Of a stretch of DNA of 58,783 nt, positions 43,323 to 52,025 are shown piece by piece. Both the position numbers and the translations under genes were made by a program. Location of the stretch: contig CANLKN010000006.1 of assembly GCA_947491475.1 (NCBI GenBank), forward strand, positions 1 to 58,783, in the 5' to 3' direction. Each line of letters begins with the position of its first letter. Within the stretch, counting starts at the first letter, position 1. Source of the stretch: Akkermansiaceae bacterium. Its GTDB lineage: Bacteria > Verrucomicrobiota > Verrucomicrobiia > Verrucomicrobiales > Akkermansiaceae. The notes beneath the pieces were generated by a model, which saw only the letters and a list, made by a program, of their open reading frames with translations, ran no database searches and was not told the DNA's origin.

Positions 43323-43473
43323 GGTATTGTGATGGATTGGTGAGCCACTGGATGCCTGCCACGGGCACATGATGCAATCCGATTTTTCGCGAACTTGCCA
43401 TTTGTCAGTCGCATTTGTCATTCGCTCTGGCTAAATCCGTCTCCGCCGCCTAAGAACCGCCACGCTTCCTGCA

Positions 43474-44619
43474 ATGACCCCCGACACTCCTTCCCCGCCT
43501 CCCGATGGCCCGCTGCTGCCGCCACGCCATCGGCCGACCTTGGAAAACATCACCAAGGACACTACGGAGTTGGATCTGTGGGCTTTTGAAGACGACCTCG
43601 ATCTGACCGAGCCTCCACCTCCGGAGACCAAGGCCCGCGCGGCCAGTTCATGGGGTTCCGGCGGAGAACTCCCGGCACCGCGCGAGCGCCATGTGATGAA
43701 GCCGCGCGAAATTACCCAGCCACTGGAAAAAACCAGCCCTGCAGACGGCGAGCGCATCCAGATGAACGTCGGCAAAGCCCGCGAGCGCACCCGACCAAGC
43801 GTGGAAATCGTCAGCGTCCTCCAGCCTGAGAGCGAGTTCGATGAACTTGAAAACTGGGACGACTTGCCAGCGCAGACCCAAGGCGAAGACTTCGTGGATG
43901 CCGTGCCGCCGCAAGTGGCGGCTCCCAAGCCCGTGCTTGAACCTGAACCCAAGGCCCAGCCCAAAATAGCCGCCGCCATCACGGAACAAAAACCGGTTGC
44001 CGCCACCAAGGAAACCCGCGCTAACAACGAAAACGAATTTGCGCCGGTCACTGGCGGCAATGCCAAGGCGGCTTCCCTGCGGCCGCGCTTGCAGCTCACC
44101 CATCTCGAACGCATCGGCCTGTTGCTGCTGCTCGTCTTGCTGGCTGTTGGCGGCATGGCTACGTTCGTCTATTCAATCAATCGCCTGCCCACCGAGTCAG
44201 CGAGGGCAGGCGCCGCCGATTTTCCGATCAAGGGCAGCAGCCTGACCATCGAGTCCGCAGCCAGCTACTGGCGCGAGCCCATCACCGACGGCTCCGCGCC
44301 CGAAATCATCCGCCGCGGCACCAAGCTGTTGCCGGTCCTTGAGCTCAAGGTGAGCCAAGGCAGCGGCGTTGTGCGCGTGCTTTTCCGCAACGAAGAACGC
44401 GCGGTGGAAGGGGATGCGGTGACGCGCACGGCGCATGGCCCCGGAATGCTGGTGATTCCGGCGACCGCCGGATTCGACGACATCGGGATGCATGCCGCCT
44501 ACCGCACCGGTGGGACCAAACCGTGGACCGTCGAGATTTACGAGGCTCCCAGCGAAAATGCGTCTGGCAAGGAATTCACCAAACTTTTCGAAACCCACAT
44601 CTCCACCGACCGCCGCTGA
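43474..44619 (+). CDS. Single-pass membrane protein of unknown function
   Basis: 381 residues. Residues 1-205 are Pro/Glu-rich and disordered-looking (PPPDGPLLPPRHRPTLENI; EPEPKAQPK). One transmembrane helix (about 212-234, IGLLLLLVLLAVGGMATFVY) and a C-terminal extracytoplasmic domain of about 145 residues follow (SSLTIESAASYWREP; VVRVLFRNEERAVEG; GMLVIPATAGF). The topology is cytoplasmic N-terminus, outside C-terminus. I do not recognise the family. It precedes hemQ by 11 nt and is probably co-transcribed with it. Confidence 0.7.
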   Translation: MTPDTPSPPPDGPLLPPRHRPTLENITKDTTELDLWAFEDDLDLTEPPPPETKARAASSWGSGGELPAPRERHVMKPREITQPLEKTSPADGERIQMNVGKARERTRPSVEIVSVLQPESEFDELENWDDLPAQTQGEDFVDAVPPQVAAPKPVLEPEPKAQPKIAAAITEQKPVAATKETRANNENEFAPVTGGNAKAASLRPRLQLTHLERIGLLLLLVLLAVGGMATFVYSINRLPTESARAGAADFPIKGSSLTIESAASYWREPITDGSAPEIIRRGTKLLPVLELKVSQGSGVVRVLFRNEERAVEGDAVTRTAHGPGMLVIPATAGFDDIGMHAAYRTGGTKPWTVEIYEAPSENASGKEFTKLFETHISTDRR

Positions 44620-44630
44620 AACCCACCACC

Positions 44631-45458
44631 ATGACCCACGAATACGTCACTCCCATCGTGCCCAGAGAAGGCTGGCACGTCCTGCATTTGTTTTATCACG
44701 TCGATCACTCACAATGGGCGCTCTATGGCGATGATGAGAAACGCCATGCCAAGACCCGGCTCACCGAGTTGGTGCAGGAAATCCGGGCCACTCCGGATAC
44801 CCACCTGCTGATTTTCTCGGTGGTGAGTCCCAAGGCGGACCTTGGTTTCATGCTGCTCACCCCGGATCTCCAGGTGGCCAATACTTTTGAAAAACAACTC
44901 TGCCTCTCGCTCGGCCCGGAAATTCTCAGCCCCGCCTATTCCTACCTCTCGCAAACCGAGAGCTCGGAATACACCACCACCCGCGAGCAATACGCCGCCG
45001 AAACACTCGTCGGCGAAAAAGGCCTGGCCGAGGATTCACCGGAGTTTGAAGCGGCGCTCAAGGAATTCGACGAACGCATGGCCCACTACCTCAAGCACCG
45101 GCTTTATCCGGTGCTGCCCGATTGGCCGGTGATTTGTTTTTATCCGATGTCCAAACGCCGCAGCGGCAATGACAACTGGTATTCGCTCGACTACGACGCG
45201 CGTCGCAAACTGATGGCCGGCCACGCACGCGTCGGCCGCACCTACTCCGGCCGCATCCTCCAGCTCATCACCGGATCCACCGGCCTCGACGAATACGAAT
45301 GGGGCGTCACCCTGCTCGCCAAGGACACCATCGACATCAAATCCATCGTCTATGAAATGCGCTTCGACGAGGTGTCGGCGCGCTATGCCGAGTTTGGCGA
45401 CTTTTACATCGGCCTGCAACTGCCGCTCGATGTGCTGTTCCGGCGCATCTGCCTGTAA
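44631..45458 (+). CDS. hemQ: Coproheme decarboxylase (HemQ/ChdC, chlorite dismutase family)
   Basis: 275 residues, start at MTHEYVTPIVPREGWHVLHLFY. It catalyses the final step of the coproporphyrin-dependent haem pathway, converting coproheme to haem b with peroxide. Conserved segments: FSVVSPKADLGFML, the YLSQTESSEYTTT stretch, FYPMSKRRSGNDNWYSLDYDARRKLM, GRTYSGRILQLITGSTGLDEYEWGVTLLAKD and IVYEMRFDEVSARYAEFGDFY, all as in HemQ rather than true chlorite dismutases. A GTG-started acyl ligase follows after 22 nt. Confidence 0.92.
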   Translation: MTHEYVTPIVPREGWHVLHLFYHVDHSQWALYGDDEKRHAKTRLTELVQEIRATPDTHLLIFSVVSPKADLGFMLLTPDLQVANTFEKQLCLSLGPEILSPAYSYLSQTESSEYTTTREQYAAETLVGEKGLAEDSPEFEAALKEFDERMAHYLKHRLYPVLPDWPVICFYPMSKRRSGNDNWYSLDYDARRKLMAGHARVGRTYSGRILQLITGSTGLDEYEWGVTLLAKDTIDIKSIVYEMRFDEVSARYAEFGDFYIGLQLPLDVLFRRICL

Positions 45459-45480
45459 ATCCGCCGCAAGCGAAACGTTC

Positions 45481-46914
45481 GTGAACATCGTGGACCAAAT
45501 CGCCCTGCGGGCGTGGGCCGAGCGACCGGCGCTGATGGCGGATGGCGTGGTCATCAGCTACAATGAGCTGTTAGAGCGGGTTTCACGGATGGCGGAGTGG
45601 CTCAAGCGCGCGCCGGGTTTCCGCTGCGGGACCGTGCCCCGCGTGGGGCTGGCCTGCGGCAATGGCGTGGAATACATCGTGCTCGCGCTGGCGGTCCTCA
45701 AGGCCGGTGGCTGCCTGGTGCCGGTGGCCGATGAACTCTCAGATGCCGAGCGCGCGGAACTGCTGGAACGCACCCGCCTCTGCGGTGTAATTCTCGGAAG
45801 CGCCGTGAAATGGCGGCGTGGGGAATCCGTTTCCACCGAACCTGCCACCGGCGCGGCCTGGCTGCCTTTGGAAAACCACCACCTCGATCACGAGGCGGAG
45901 TTTGCGGCACTGGATCCCGCATTCATTCGTTTCAGCTCGGGCACCACCGGCCGCAGCAAGGGCGTGGTGCTCAGTCATCGCAAACTCAGGGAACGCATCG
46001 AGGCGGCCAATGCCGCACTCCAAATCACCCATGGCGACCGCATCTTGTGGATGCTGCCGATGGCCCACCACTTCGCGGTTTCCATCATCTTATATCTCTA
46101 CCACGGTGCCTGCACCGTGCTCTCGGATTCCCATCTGGCTGCGGAGGTTCTGGAAACCGCTCAATCCTCGCGGGCAACGGTGATTTACGGCGCTCCGTTT
46201 CATTTTTCACTGCTGGCCGCCGACCCCGGCGGATTCCGCTGGCCGGAACTGCGCCTGGCAGTGAGCACTGCCGCTCCGCTGCCGGAAAAGGTGGCGGCGG
46301 CGTTCTCCGTGCGTTTCGAAAAACCCTTGGTGCAGGGCCTCGGCGTGATCGAGATCGGCCTGCCGCTGCTCAACACCGGAGGAGCTCAGGATGCCCCCTG
46401 CGCCGTGGGGCGCCCGCTGCCTGCCTTCGATGTCGAGCTGCGCGATGAGGAAGGCCTGCCCGTCGCGGCCGGAAATATCGGCGAGCTCTGGATCAAGGGA
46501 CCGGGAATGTTCGATGCCTACCTCTCTCCATGGCAAACGCTCGATGAAATCTGCGTCCATGGCTGGTTTCCGACTGGAGACCTCGCCGAAACCGACGCCG
46601 CCGGCAGGGTGTTCATCCGCGGTCGGAAAAAAAGTGTCATCAATGTGAGCGGCATGAAGGTTTTTCCCGAGGAAGTGGAAACCGTGCTCATGCAACACCC
46701 GGCGGTGGCCGCATGCCGGGTCTCGGCCGCCAAGCATCCGATGTTCGGCAGCATGCCGGTGGCCGAGGTCGTTCTGCACGATGGCCAGACGGTGGCGGCG
46801 AGGGAATTGCTCGATTGGTGCCGCAAGGCACTCTCACCCTACAAGGTTCCCGCCCGCATCCGGCTAAGCGATCAACTCGAATTGACCGCCAGCGGCAAGA
46901 TCCGCCGGGGTTGA
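45481..46914 (+). CDS. AMP-dependent acyl-CoA synthetase/ligase
   Basis: 477 residues from GTG 45481 (MNIVDQIALRAWAERPAL); the frame upstream overlaps hemQ and is not used. ANL-superfamily adenylating enzyme: P-loop-like motif IRFSSGTTGRSKGVVLSH, A5-type region QGLGVIEIGLPLLN, the hinge GWFPTGDLAETDAAGRVFIRG, KSVINVSGMKVFPEEVE, and the C-terminal catalytic Lys in TASGKIRRG. The carboxylate substrate cannot be predicted; fatty or aromatic acids are usual. Shorter than typical fatty-acyl-CoA ligases. Confidence 0.8.
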   Translation: MNIVDQIALRAWAERPALMADGVVISYNELLERVSRMAEWLKRAPGFRCGTVPRVGLACGNGVEYIVLALAVLKAGGCLVPVADELSDAERAELLERTRLCGVILGSAVKWRRGESVSTEPATGAAWLPLENHHLDHEAEFAALDPAFIRFSSGTTGRSKGVVLSHRKLRERIEAANAALQITHGDRILWMLPMAHHFAVSIILYLYHGACTVLSDSHLAAEVLETAQSSRATVIYGAPFHFSLLAADPGGFRWPELRLAVSTAAPLPEKVAAAFSVRFEKPLVQGLGVIEIGLPLLNTGGAQDAPCAVGRPLPAFDVELRDEEGLPVAAGNIGELWIKGPGMFDAYLSPWQTLDEICVHGWFPTGDLAETDAAGRVFIRGRKKSVINVSGMKVFPEEVETVLMQHPAVAACRVSAAKHPMFGSMPVAEVVLHDGQTVAARELLDWCRKALSPYKVPARIRLSDQLELTASGKIRRG

Positions 46915-46927
46915 AGTGCTTGCCTTC

Positions 46928-47194
46928 TCAATCCTCCTCAAACTTGCGCGAGATCAGCTCGCCCAGCGCCTCCAAGGCGGATTGCTCATCCGGGCCATCG
47001 GCACTCACGATGATCACCGAGCCATGGCCCGCAGCCAGCATCATCAGTCCCATGATGCTCTTGCCGTCCACTTCCTCGCCGTCTTTCTCCACAAAGACAT
47101 CAGCCTGGAAACGATTGGCCGTTTTCACGAATTGCGCTGCAGGCCTAGCATGAATGCCAAGTTTGTTGAGGATGGTGAATTCTTTCTTGGCCAT
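46928..47194 (-). CDS. ptsH: Phosphocarrier protein HPr
   Basis: 88 residues. HPr fold with the EI-phosphorylated His in GIHARPAAQFV (His15) and the regulatory Ser region DGKSIMGLMMLAA (Ser46). The presence of the Ser site suggests control by an HPr kinase. No sugar PTS permease is nearby; in Verrucomicrobiota HPr often belongs to a regulatory rather than a transport system. It converges with the acyl ligase across 13 nt. Confidence 0.93.
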   Translation of the reverse strand: MAKKEFTILNKLGIHARPAAQFVKTANRFQADVFVEKDGEEVDGKSIMGLMMLAAGHGSVIIVSADGPDEQSALEALGELISRKFEED

Positions 47195-47391
47195 GGAAAA
47201 ATTGCGGTGATCGCCGGGCGAACCCTAGGAACTCCCCCGCCCGCCTCCAAGGCTAAAGTTTCGCTTCCTTCGGCACTGATTTTACTGCCCGCAAACGCGA
47301 CTTCAGCATCGGCGAATGCCCGGTGTCTGGCTTGCCTGCGAAGGTGGAGCACCAGGGACGTCAGGAAAACCAAGAGACGCGCCAACTCTCT
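47195..47391. other. Intergenic region ptsH / aldehyde dehydrogenase
   Basis: 197 nt upstream of ptsH and downstream of the aldehyde dehydrogenase, both leftward. No ORF or hairpin with a T-run was identified; it probably contains the ptsH promoter. Confidence 0.3.
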
Positions 47392-48879
47392 TCATCTTGA
47401 GTCCTGCGTCTTGAGCGAAGCGTAATCCAACAACCCGTGTTTCCCGCCTTCTCTGCCGAAGCCGGATTCCTTGTAGCCGCCAAAGGGTGATGAGGGATCG
47501 AATTTATGATAGGTATTTGCCCAGACGACTCCGGCTTTGAGGCGGGATGCCATCATGAGGATTTTGGAGCCTTTGTCGGTCCAGACGCCTGCGCTGAGGC
47601 CGAAGGGCGTATTGTTCGCTTTCTCGATCGCTTCTTCCGGCGTGCGGAAGGTAAGGATCGAGAGCACGGGGCCAAAGATTTCCTCATTGGCGATTCGCTG
47701 GCTTTGCGAAACATTGGTGAAGACGGTGGGCGCGAAATAGAAGCCGTTTTTCGGCAGCTTGCAGGTGGGTTGGTGGATCTCCGCGCCTTCGTCGATGCCG
47801 CTTTGGACGAGTTCACGTATCTTGGTGAGCTGCTCGATGGAGTTGATCGCGCCGACATCGGTGTTCTTGTCGAGCGGATCGCCGACGCGCAGGGTGGCGA
47901 TGCGGCGTTTCAAGCGGGCGAGGAAGTCAGCGGCGATGTTTTCCTGCACCAGCAGCCGCGAGCCCGCGCAGCAGACGTGACCTTGGTTGAAGAAGATGCC
48001 GTTGATGATGCCCTCGACGGCTTGGTCGAGCGGGGCGTCGTCGAAGACGATGTTTGCCGCCTTGCCGCCGAGTTCGAGGGTGAGTTTTTTGCCGGTCCCG
48101 GCGAGCGCGCGCTGGATGATTTTGCCAACTTCGGTGGAGCCGGTGAAGGCGACCTTGGCAGCAAGCGGATGGTTCACTACAGCGGCACCGGTTTCACCGG
48201 CACCGGTGACGATGTTGACGACTCCCGGCGGCAGTCCGGCGTCTGTTAGAATGGAGGCGAACTTGAGCGCGGTGATGGAAGTGGTTTCGGCGGGCTTGAT
48301 GACCACCGTGTTTCCCGTTGCGAGGGCGGGGGCGATTTTCCATGCCAGCATGAGCAGCGGAAAATTCCATGGAATCACCTGGCCGACCACACCCAGAGGC
48401 GCAAGCGAGCGGCCGGGCGCGACGTAGGCGAGCTTGTCCGCCCAGCCGGCGTGATAGAAGAAATGCGCGGCGGCCATCGGCAGGTCGAAATCGCGCGACT
48501 CGCGGATTGGCTTGCCGCCATCGAGCGTCTCGGCCACGGCAAATTCGCGCGAGCGGTCCTGCAAAAGGCGGGCGATGCGGAACAGATATTTGCCGCGCTC
48601 CGCACCGGGCAGCTTGCTCCATGACTTGAAGGCACTGGCCGCCGCTTGATAAGCTGCGTCCACATCGGCGGCGTTGGCGAGTGGGATTTCGGAAAGCTTT
48701 TTTCCATCACGCGGCGAGATGGAGTCGAAATACTTCTTTGATTTCGGAGCAACGGATTTTCCGCCGATGTAGAGCCCGTATCGCGGCTCGATGTGCGCAG
48801 GTGCGGATTCGGGTGCGGGGTCAAACTCCCAGAGATCACCGAAGAGCAGTTCGCGGGCAGTGGTTTTTTTCGCGGGCAT
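47392..48879 (-). CDS. NAD(P)-dependent aldehyde dehydrogenase
   Basis: 495 residues from ATG 48879 (MPAKKTTARELLFGD). Visible: IPWNFPLLMLAWKIAPALATGN, KPAETTS, the nucleotide-binding FTGSTEVGK, general-base Glu in LELGGKAANIVF, and the nucleophile in GHVCCAGSR, ending with the YKESGFGREGG block. It oxidises an aldehyde to the acid; specificity unknown (betaine aldehyde-like or broad). The N-terminal extension of about 45 residues is unusual. Its last codons (SLKTQDSR) are written in 7-nt repeats, so the 3' end may have been reshaped by that repeat. Confidence 0.88.
   Translation of the reverse strand: MPAKKTTARELLFGDLWEFDPAPESAPAHIEPRYGLYIGGKSVAPKSKKYFDSISPRDGKKLSEIPLANAADVDAAYQAAASAFKSWSKLPGAERGKYLFRIARLLQDRSREFAVAETLDGGKPIRESRDFDLPMAAAHFFYHAGWADKLAYVAPGRSLAPLGVVGQVIPWNFPLLMLAWKIAPALATGNTVVIKPAETTSITALKFASILTDAGLPPGVVNIVTGAGETGAAVVNHPLAAKVAFTGSTEVGKIIQRALAGTGKKLTLELGGKAANIVFDDAPLDQAVEGIINGIFFNQGHVCCAGSRLLVQENIAADFLARLKRRIATLRVGDPLDKNTDVGAINSIEQLTKIRELVQSGIDEGAEIHQPTCKLPKNGFYFAPTVFTNVSQSQRIANEEIFGPVLSILTFRTPEEAIEKANNTPFGLSAGVWTDKGSKILMMASRLKAGVVWANTYHKFDPSSPFGGYKESGFGREGGKHGLLDYASLKTQDSR
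47396..47416 (-). repeat. Period-7 repeat at the aldehyde dehydrogenase 3' end
   Basis: Plus-strand units CTTGAGT, CCTGCGT, CTTGAGC (on the - strand ACTCAAG-type units) form the last codons of the gene. Same unit type as the array at 1804-1839. Confidence 0.5.
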
Positions 48880-49107
48880 GGTTGTTAGATGGAAAGACGT
48901 TGATGGCAGCCGATCGATTGGCCATCCAGCGGCTGACGAATTCGACCACCGCCCGATGGTGGCGGGAGTATCTGTGAGGTCGTGTTTTTCCGCAAGCCGG
49001 ATCAAGCAGCCAGCTTGGGCGGTTGTTGTGACGAAAAAAGCCGGACGAGCGAACCCGTCCGGCTTTTTTGAATGGTGGTGCGGCGGTTTGTGAGCGCCGC
49101 GTTTGAA
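48880..49107. other. Gap between aldehyde dehydrogenase and rpsA
   Basis: 228 nt holding the rpsA terminator (49034-49069) and the upstream region of the aldehyde dehydrogenase, including a TTGTTAGA octamer at 48882-48889 just before its start. No gene seen. Confidence 0.4.
49034..49069 (-). terminator. Strong intrinsic terminator downstream of rpsA
   Basis: Perfect 14-bp stem AAAAAAGCCGGACG / CGTCCGGCTTTTTT with an 8-nt loop, flanked by A- and T-runs so that it works on both strands. It lies 38 nt past the rpsA stop codon (rpsA is leftward). Confidence 0.92.
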
Positions 49108-50817
49108 TCAATCCTGGCCGGGGCTCCACTCTTCGGAAGCGGCGGCGGATGCGAGGTTGAACGCTTGCTCGAGGCCCACCATCTCGGAAGACGGACGGAG
49201 GCTTTCGAAGCTGGCGCTTTCCTTCTTGAGCTGCTCTTCGGTGTATCCGACGGCCTTGATGGAAAGCCCGATGCGGCGCTCGACCTTGTCCACCTTGATG
49301 ACGCGGGCTTCGATTTCCTCGCCCACCTTGATGATGTCCTTGACCTTCTCCACATGGTCCTCGCTGAGTTGCGAGATGTGGATGAGGCCGTCGATGTCGC
49401 CATCGAGGCTGATGAAGGCACCGAAGGAAGCGATTTTGGCAACCGTGCCCTTGACGAGATCGCCCACCTTGAAGCGGCTGTCGATGAGGCTCCATGGATC
49501 GCTCTCGGCCTGCTTGACGCCCAGCGAAACACGCTGGTTGGCCTTGTCGATGGCGAGCACCACGGCTTCCACTTCGTCGTTCTTTTTGAGCATTTCGGAC
49601 GGGTGGTTGATCTTGCGGGTCCACGACATGTCGGAGACGTGGATCATGCCGTCGATGCCTTCTTCGAGTTCCACAAACGCGCCGTAAGCGGTGAGGTTGC
49701 GGACCGGACCCTTGATGGTGGCACCCACCGGGTAGCGGAGTTCGATTTCATCCCATGGGTTGGAGTCGAGTTGGCGGACGCCGAGCGAGATTTTCTGCTC
49801 GTCGATGGAAATACCAAGCACGACGGCATGGATTTCCTGACCGATTTCGAGCACGTCGCTCGGGCGGGTGATGCGTTTGACCCACGAGAGTTCGGAAACG
49901 TGAACCAGGCCTTCGACACCTTTTTCGATTTCGACAAACGCGCCGTAGGGCAGGAGCTTGGTGACGCGACCCTTGACGTGGTGGCCGATCGGGAACTTGC
50001 GCTCGATGTCTTCCCATGGGTTCTCGGACATTTGCTTGAGGCCGAGCGAAACGCGCTCCTTCTCTTTGTCCACGTCGAGAATGACGACGTCCACCGACTG
50101 GCCGATGTGCAGCAGTTCGGAAGGATGGTTGATGCGGCCCCACGACATGTCGGTGATGTGGAGCAGGCCGTCCATGCCCTGCAGATCGACGAAGGCACCG
50201 AAGTCGGTGATGTTCTTGATCGCGCCGGTGACCTTGTCGCCGATCTTGACGCCGGTGAGGAACTGCTGGCGGAGTTCGGAGCGCTCGGCTTCGATGACTT
50301 CGCGGCGGGAAAGGACGATGTTTTTGCGCTCGTCGTTAACCTTGACGATCTTGAACTCATAGACGTTGCCAACGTATTCGTTGAGGTCCTTGGGCGGGAT
50401 GATGTCCACCTGTGAGCCGGGCAGGAAGGCTTCGACGCCGACGTTGACGGTGAGGCCGCCTTTGACGACACCCTTGACCTTGCCGCGGACGAGGCCGCCG
50501 TCTTGGAAGACCTTGACGATCTTTTCCCAGTTTTGCTTGTGGGCGGCTTTTTCCTTCGAGAGGACAACCATGCCCTCGTCGTTTTCGAGTTTTTCGAGAA
50601 GGACTTCGATTTCGTCGCCGATTTCGATTTCCTCGTCCTCGAATTCATTGGACGGGATGGCTCCTTCGGACTTGTAGCCGATATCGACGAGCACGACCTG
50701 CGGGCGGATTTCCAGGATGGTGCCCTTGACGATCGATCCTTCGCGGAATTCGCGGAATTTGGAATCGATCAGGTCGTTGAGTTCAGTGTTGGTGGGTGCG
50801 GTGAGCGTTGCGCTCAT
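49108..50817 (-). CDS. rpsA: 30S ribosomal protein S1
   Basis: 569 residues with six S1 (OB-fold) repeats, seen from the recurring VDIGYKSEG, INHPSELL, RITRPSDVLEIGQ, KINHPSEMLKK and VEKVKDIIKVGEEIEARV segments. It binds mRNA and helps the 30S subunit initiate, important in a genome where many starts lack Shine-Dalgarno sites. The C-terminus ends in an acidic/Ala tail. Downstream is a strong terminator; upstream is rplS on the same strand, 185 nt away. Confidence 0.95.
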   Translation of the reverse strand: MSATLTAPTNTELNDLIDSKFREFREGSIVKGTILEIRPQVVLVDIGYKSEGAIPSNEFEDEEIEIGDEIEVLLEKLENDEGMVVLSKEKAAHKQNWEKIVKVFQDGGLVRGKVKGVVKGGLTVNVGVEAFLPGSQVDIIPPKDLNEYVGNVYEFKIVKVNDERKNIVLSRREVIEAERSELRQQFLTGVKIGDKVTGAIKNITDFGAFVDLQGMDGLLHITDMSWGRINHPSELLHIGQSVDVVILDVDKEKERVSLGLKQMSENPWEDIERKFPIGHHVKGRVTKLLPYGAFVEIEKGVEGLVHVSELSWVKRITRPSDVLEIGQEIHAVVLGISIDEQKISLGVRQLDSNPWDEIELRYPVGATIKGPVRNLTAYGAFVELEEGIDGMIHVSDMSWTRKINHPSEMLKKNDEVEAVVLAIDKANQRVSLGVKQAESDPWSLIDSRFKVGDLVKGTVAKIASFGAFISLDGDIDGLIHISQLSEDHVEKVKDIIKVGEEIEARVIKVDKVERRIGLSIKAVGYTEEQLKKESASFESLRPSSEMVGLEQAFNLASAAASEEWSPGQD

Positions 50818-50883
50818 GGTATTTGGTTTGGGGTTAGGTTAGGGGTTCGTTCTCCTTCCGACATTGCCCCGGAAAGGACTCTC

Positions 50884-50912
50884 CACAGGCACCGGGGCTC
50901 CAACCGCCTGTG
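50884..50912 (-). promoter_or_regulatory. Stem-loop in the rpsA leader
   Basis: CACAGGC / GCCTGTG form a perfect 7-bp stem with a 15-nt loop about 67 nt upstream of the rpsA start. No T-run follows on the - strand, so it is not a classical terminator of rplS. It may be a leader structure; S1 autoregulates its own mRNA in E. coli. Confidence 0.3.
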
Positions 50913-51002
50913 AAAGAAAGAAAAACGGAGGGGGAGACTAGGCTGCGATCACCCTCTGGCAAGGCCAAAGCCGGGAAATTTCGCAATCAAGCGCTCAGCG
51001 GC

Positions 51003-51347
51003 TCAGTTGGCGCTCTTGACGAGAAGGGCGCGCTTGCCGACGCGGGTGCGCAGGTAGTTGAGCTTGGCGCGGCGGACTTTGCCACGGTTGATGACTTCGA
51101 TCTTGGCGATGCGCGGTGTGTGCACCGGGAAGACGCGCTCGACGCCCTCGCCGTAGGAAATCTTGCGCACGGTGAATGCGGCATTCACGCCCGAACCCTT
51201 GCGGCCGATTACCAGGCCTTCGAAAATCTGGATCCGCTCCTTGCCACCTTCCACCACGCGGCAATGGACCTTGACGGTATCGCCCACGTTGAATGAAGCG
51301 ATGTCTGTCTTGAGCTGTTCTTGTTCGATCTTATCAATGATGGTCAT
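51003..51347 (-). CDS. rplS: 50S ribosomal protein L19
   Basis: 114 residues from ATG 51347 ([15 protein letters not shown]). This start is fixed by a Shine-Dalgarno AAGGAGGA at 51359-51352, one of the few clear ones in the window; the 34 extra upstream codons are discarded. Motifs: [39 protein letters not shown] and [13 protein letters not shown]19 sits at the 30S-50S interface. The usual rpsP-rimM-trmD partners are absent here; the neighbour is rpsA. Confidence 0.95.
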   Translation of the reverse strand: MTIIDKIEQEQLKTDIASFNVGDTVKVHCRVVEGGKERIQIFEGLVIGRKGSGVNAAFTVRKISYGEGVERVFPVHTPRIAKIEVINRGKVRRAKLNYLRTRVGKRALLVKSAN

Positions 51348-51475
51348 GGGGTCCTCCTTGGCGGAAAAAATGAGTGCGTGGGACCGCGCAGGGCCGGGTG
51401 CCGTGGCGCGCGGGGCGGGAGAGCTAGCGGATCGATTTGGCAATTGCAACCGCGAAATTGACGGAAAATCAGAAA

Positions 51476-51955
51476 TCAGGGTCTTCCATAAACCGTTTCG
51501 GGATCAAACGATTTTCCGTGGCCGATCCACTCGAGTTTGGCGTTTCCGCCCTCCAGTGGTGTGGTCACCTTGCGGTAAAAACACGAGCCGCGTCCGGTGT
51601 GGCAGGCTCCAGCGCCGATTTGCTCAACCACGAGGATGAGCGCGTCCTGGTCACAATCGGTGCGGATTTCCACGATCCGCTGGATATGGCCGGAGGTCGC
51701 CCCCTTGTGCCAGAATTCCTGGCGTGAGCGCGACCAATAGACGGCCTCGCCGATCTCCAGCGTGCGGCGCAGCGATTCGGCGTTCATGTAGGCGAGCATG
51801 AGAGGCTCACGGGTGGTGGCATCCATGGCGAGCGCGGGGATCAGTCCGTCCTTGTCGAACTTTGGGGCGAAATCCAGGCCTTCCTCGATCTCGGCTTTTC
51901 CGCCGCGTGGGACAAATGCGGTGTGGCAATCCATATCCGGAAACTTTAAACGCAT
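51476..51955 (-). CDS. hisI: Phosphoribosyl-AMP cyclohydrolase
   Basis: 159 residues from ATG 51955 ([14 protein letters not shown]); ATG 51934 is an alternative giving a length nearer the usual 110-140. Third step of histidine synthesis, opening the adenine ring of PR-AMP. Seen: [45 protein letters not shown], the Mg-binding RTDCDQDA, and the Zn ligands [13 protein letters not shown]. It is monofunctional, without the HisE domain. The upstream aminopeptidase gene ends 71 nt before this start. Confidence 0.92.
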   Translation of the reverse strand: MRLKFPDMDCHTAFVPRGGKAEIEEGLDFAPKFDKDGLIPALAMDATTREPLMLAYMNAESLRRTLEIGEAVYWSRSRQEFWHKGATSGHIQRIVEIRTDCDQDALILVVEQIGAGACHTGRGSCFYRKVTTPLEGGNAKLEWIGHGKSFDPETVYGRP

Positions 51956-52025
51956 GCCGCCTGGTGTCGAGCGCTCAGAACGATCATTCCCTCGCAAAAA
52001 CCGTGCGGATTTTCTCAAGAGGGAT

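Noticed and set aside
50884-50912. rpsA leader hairpin as terminator of rplS
   Set aside because: No T-run on the transcribed strand; listed only as a weak leader structure.
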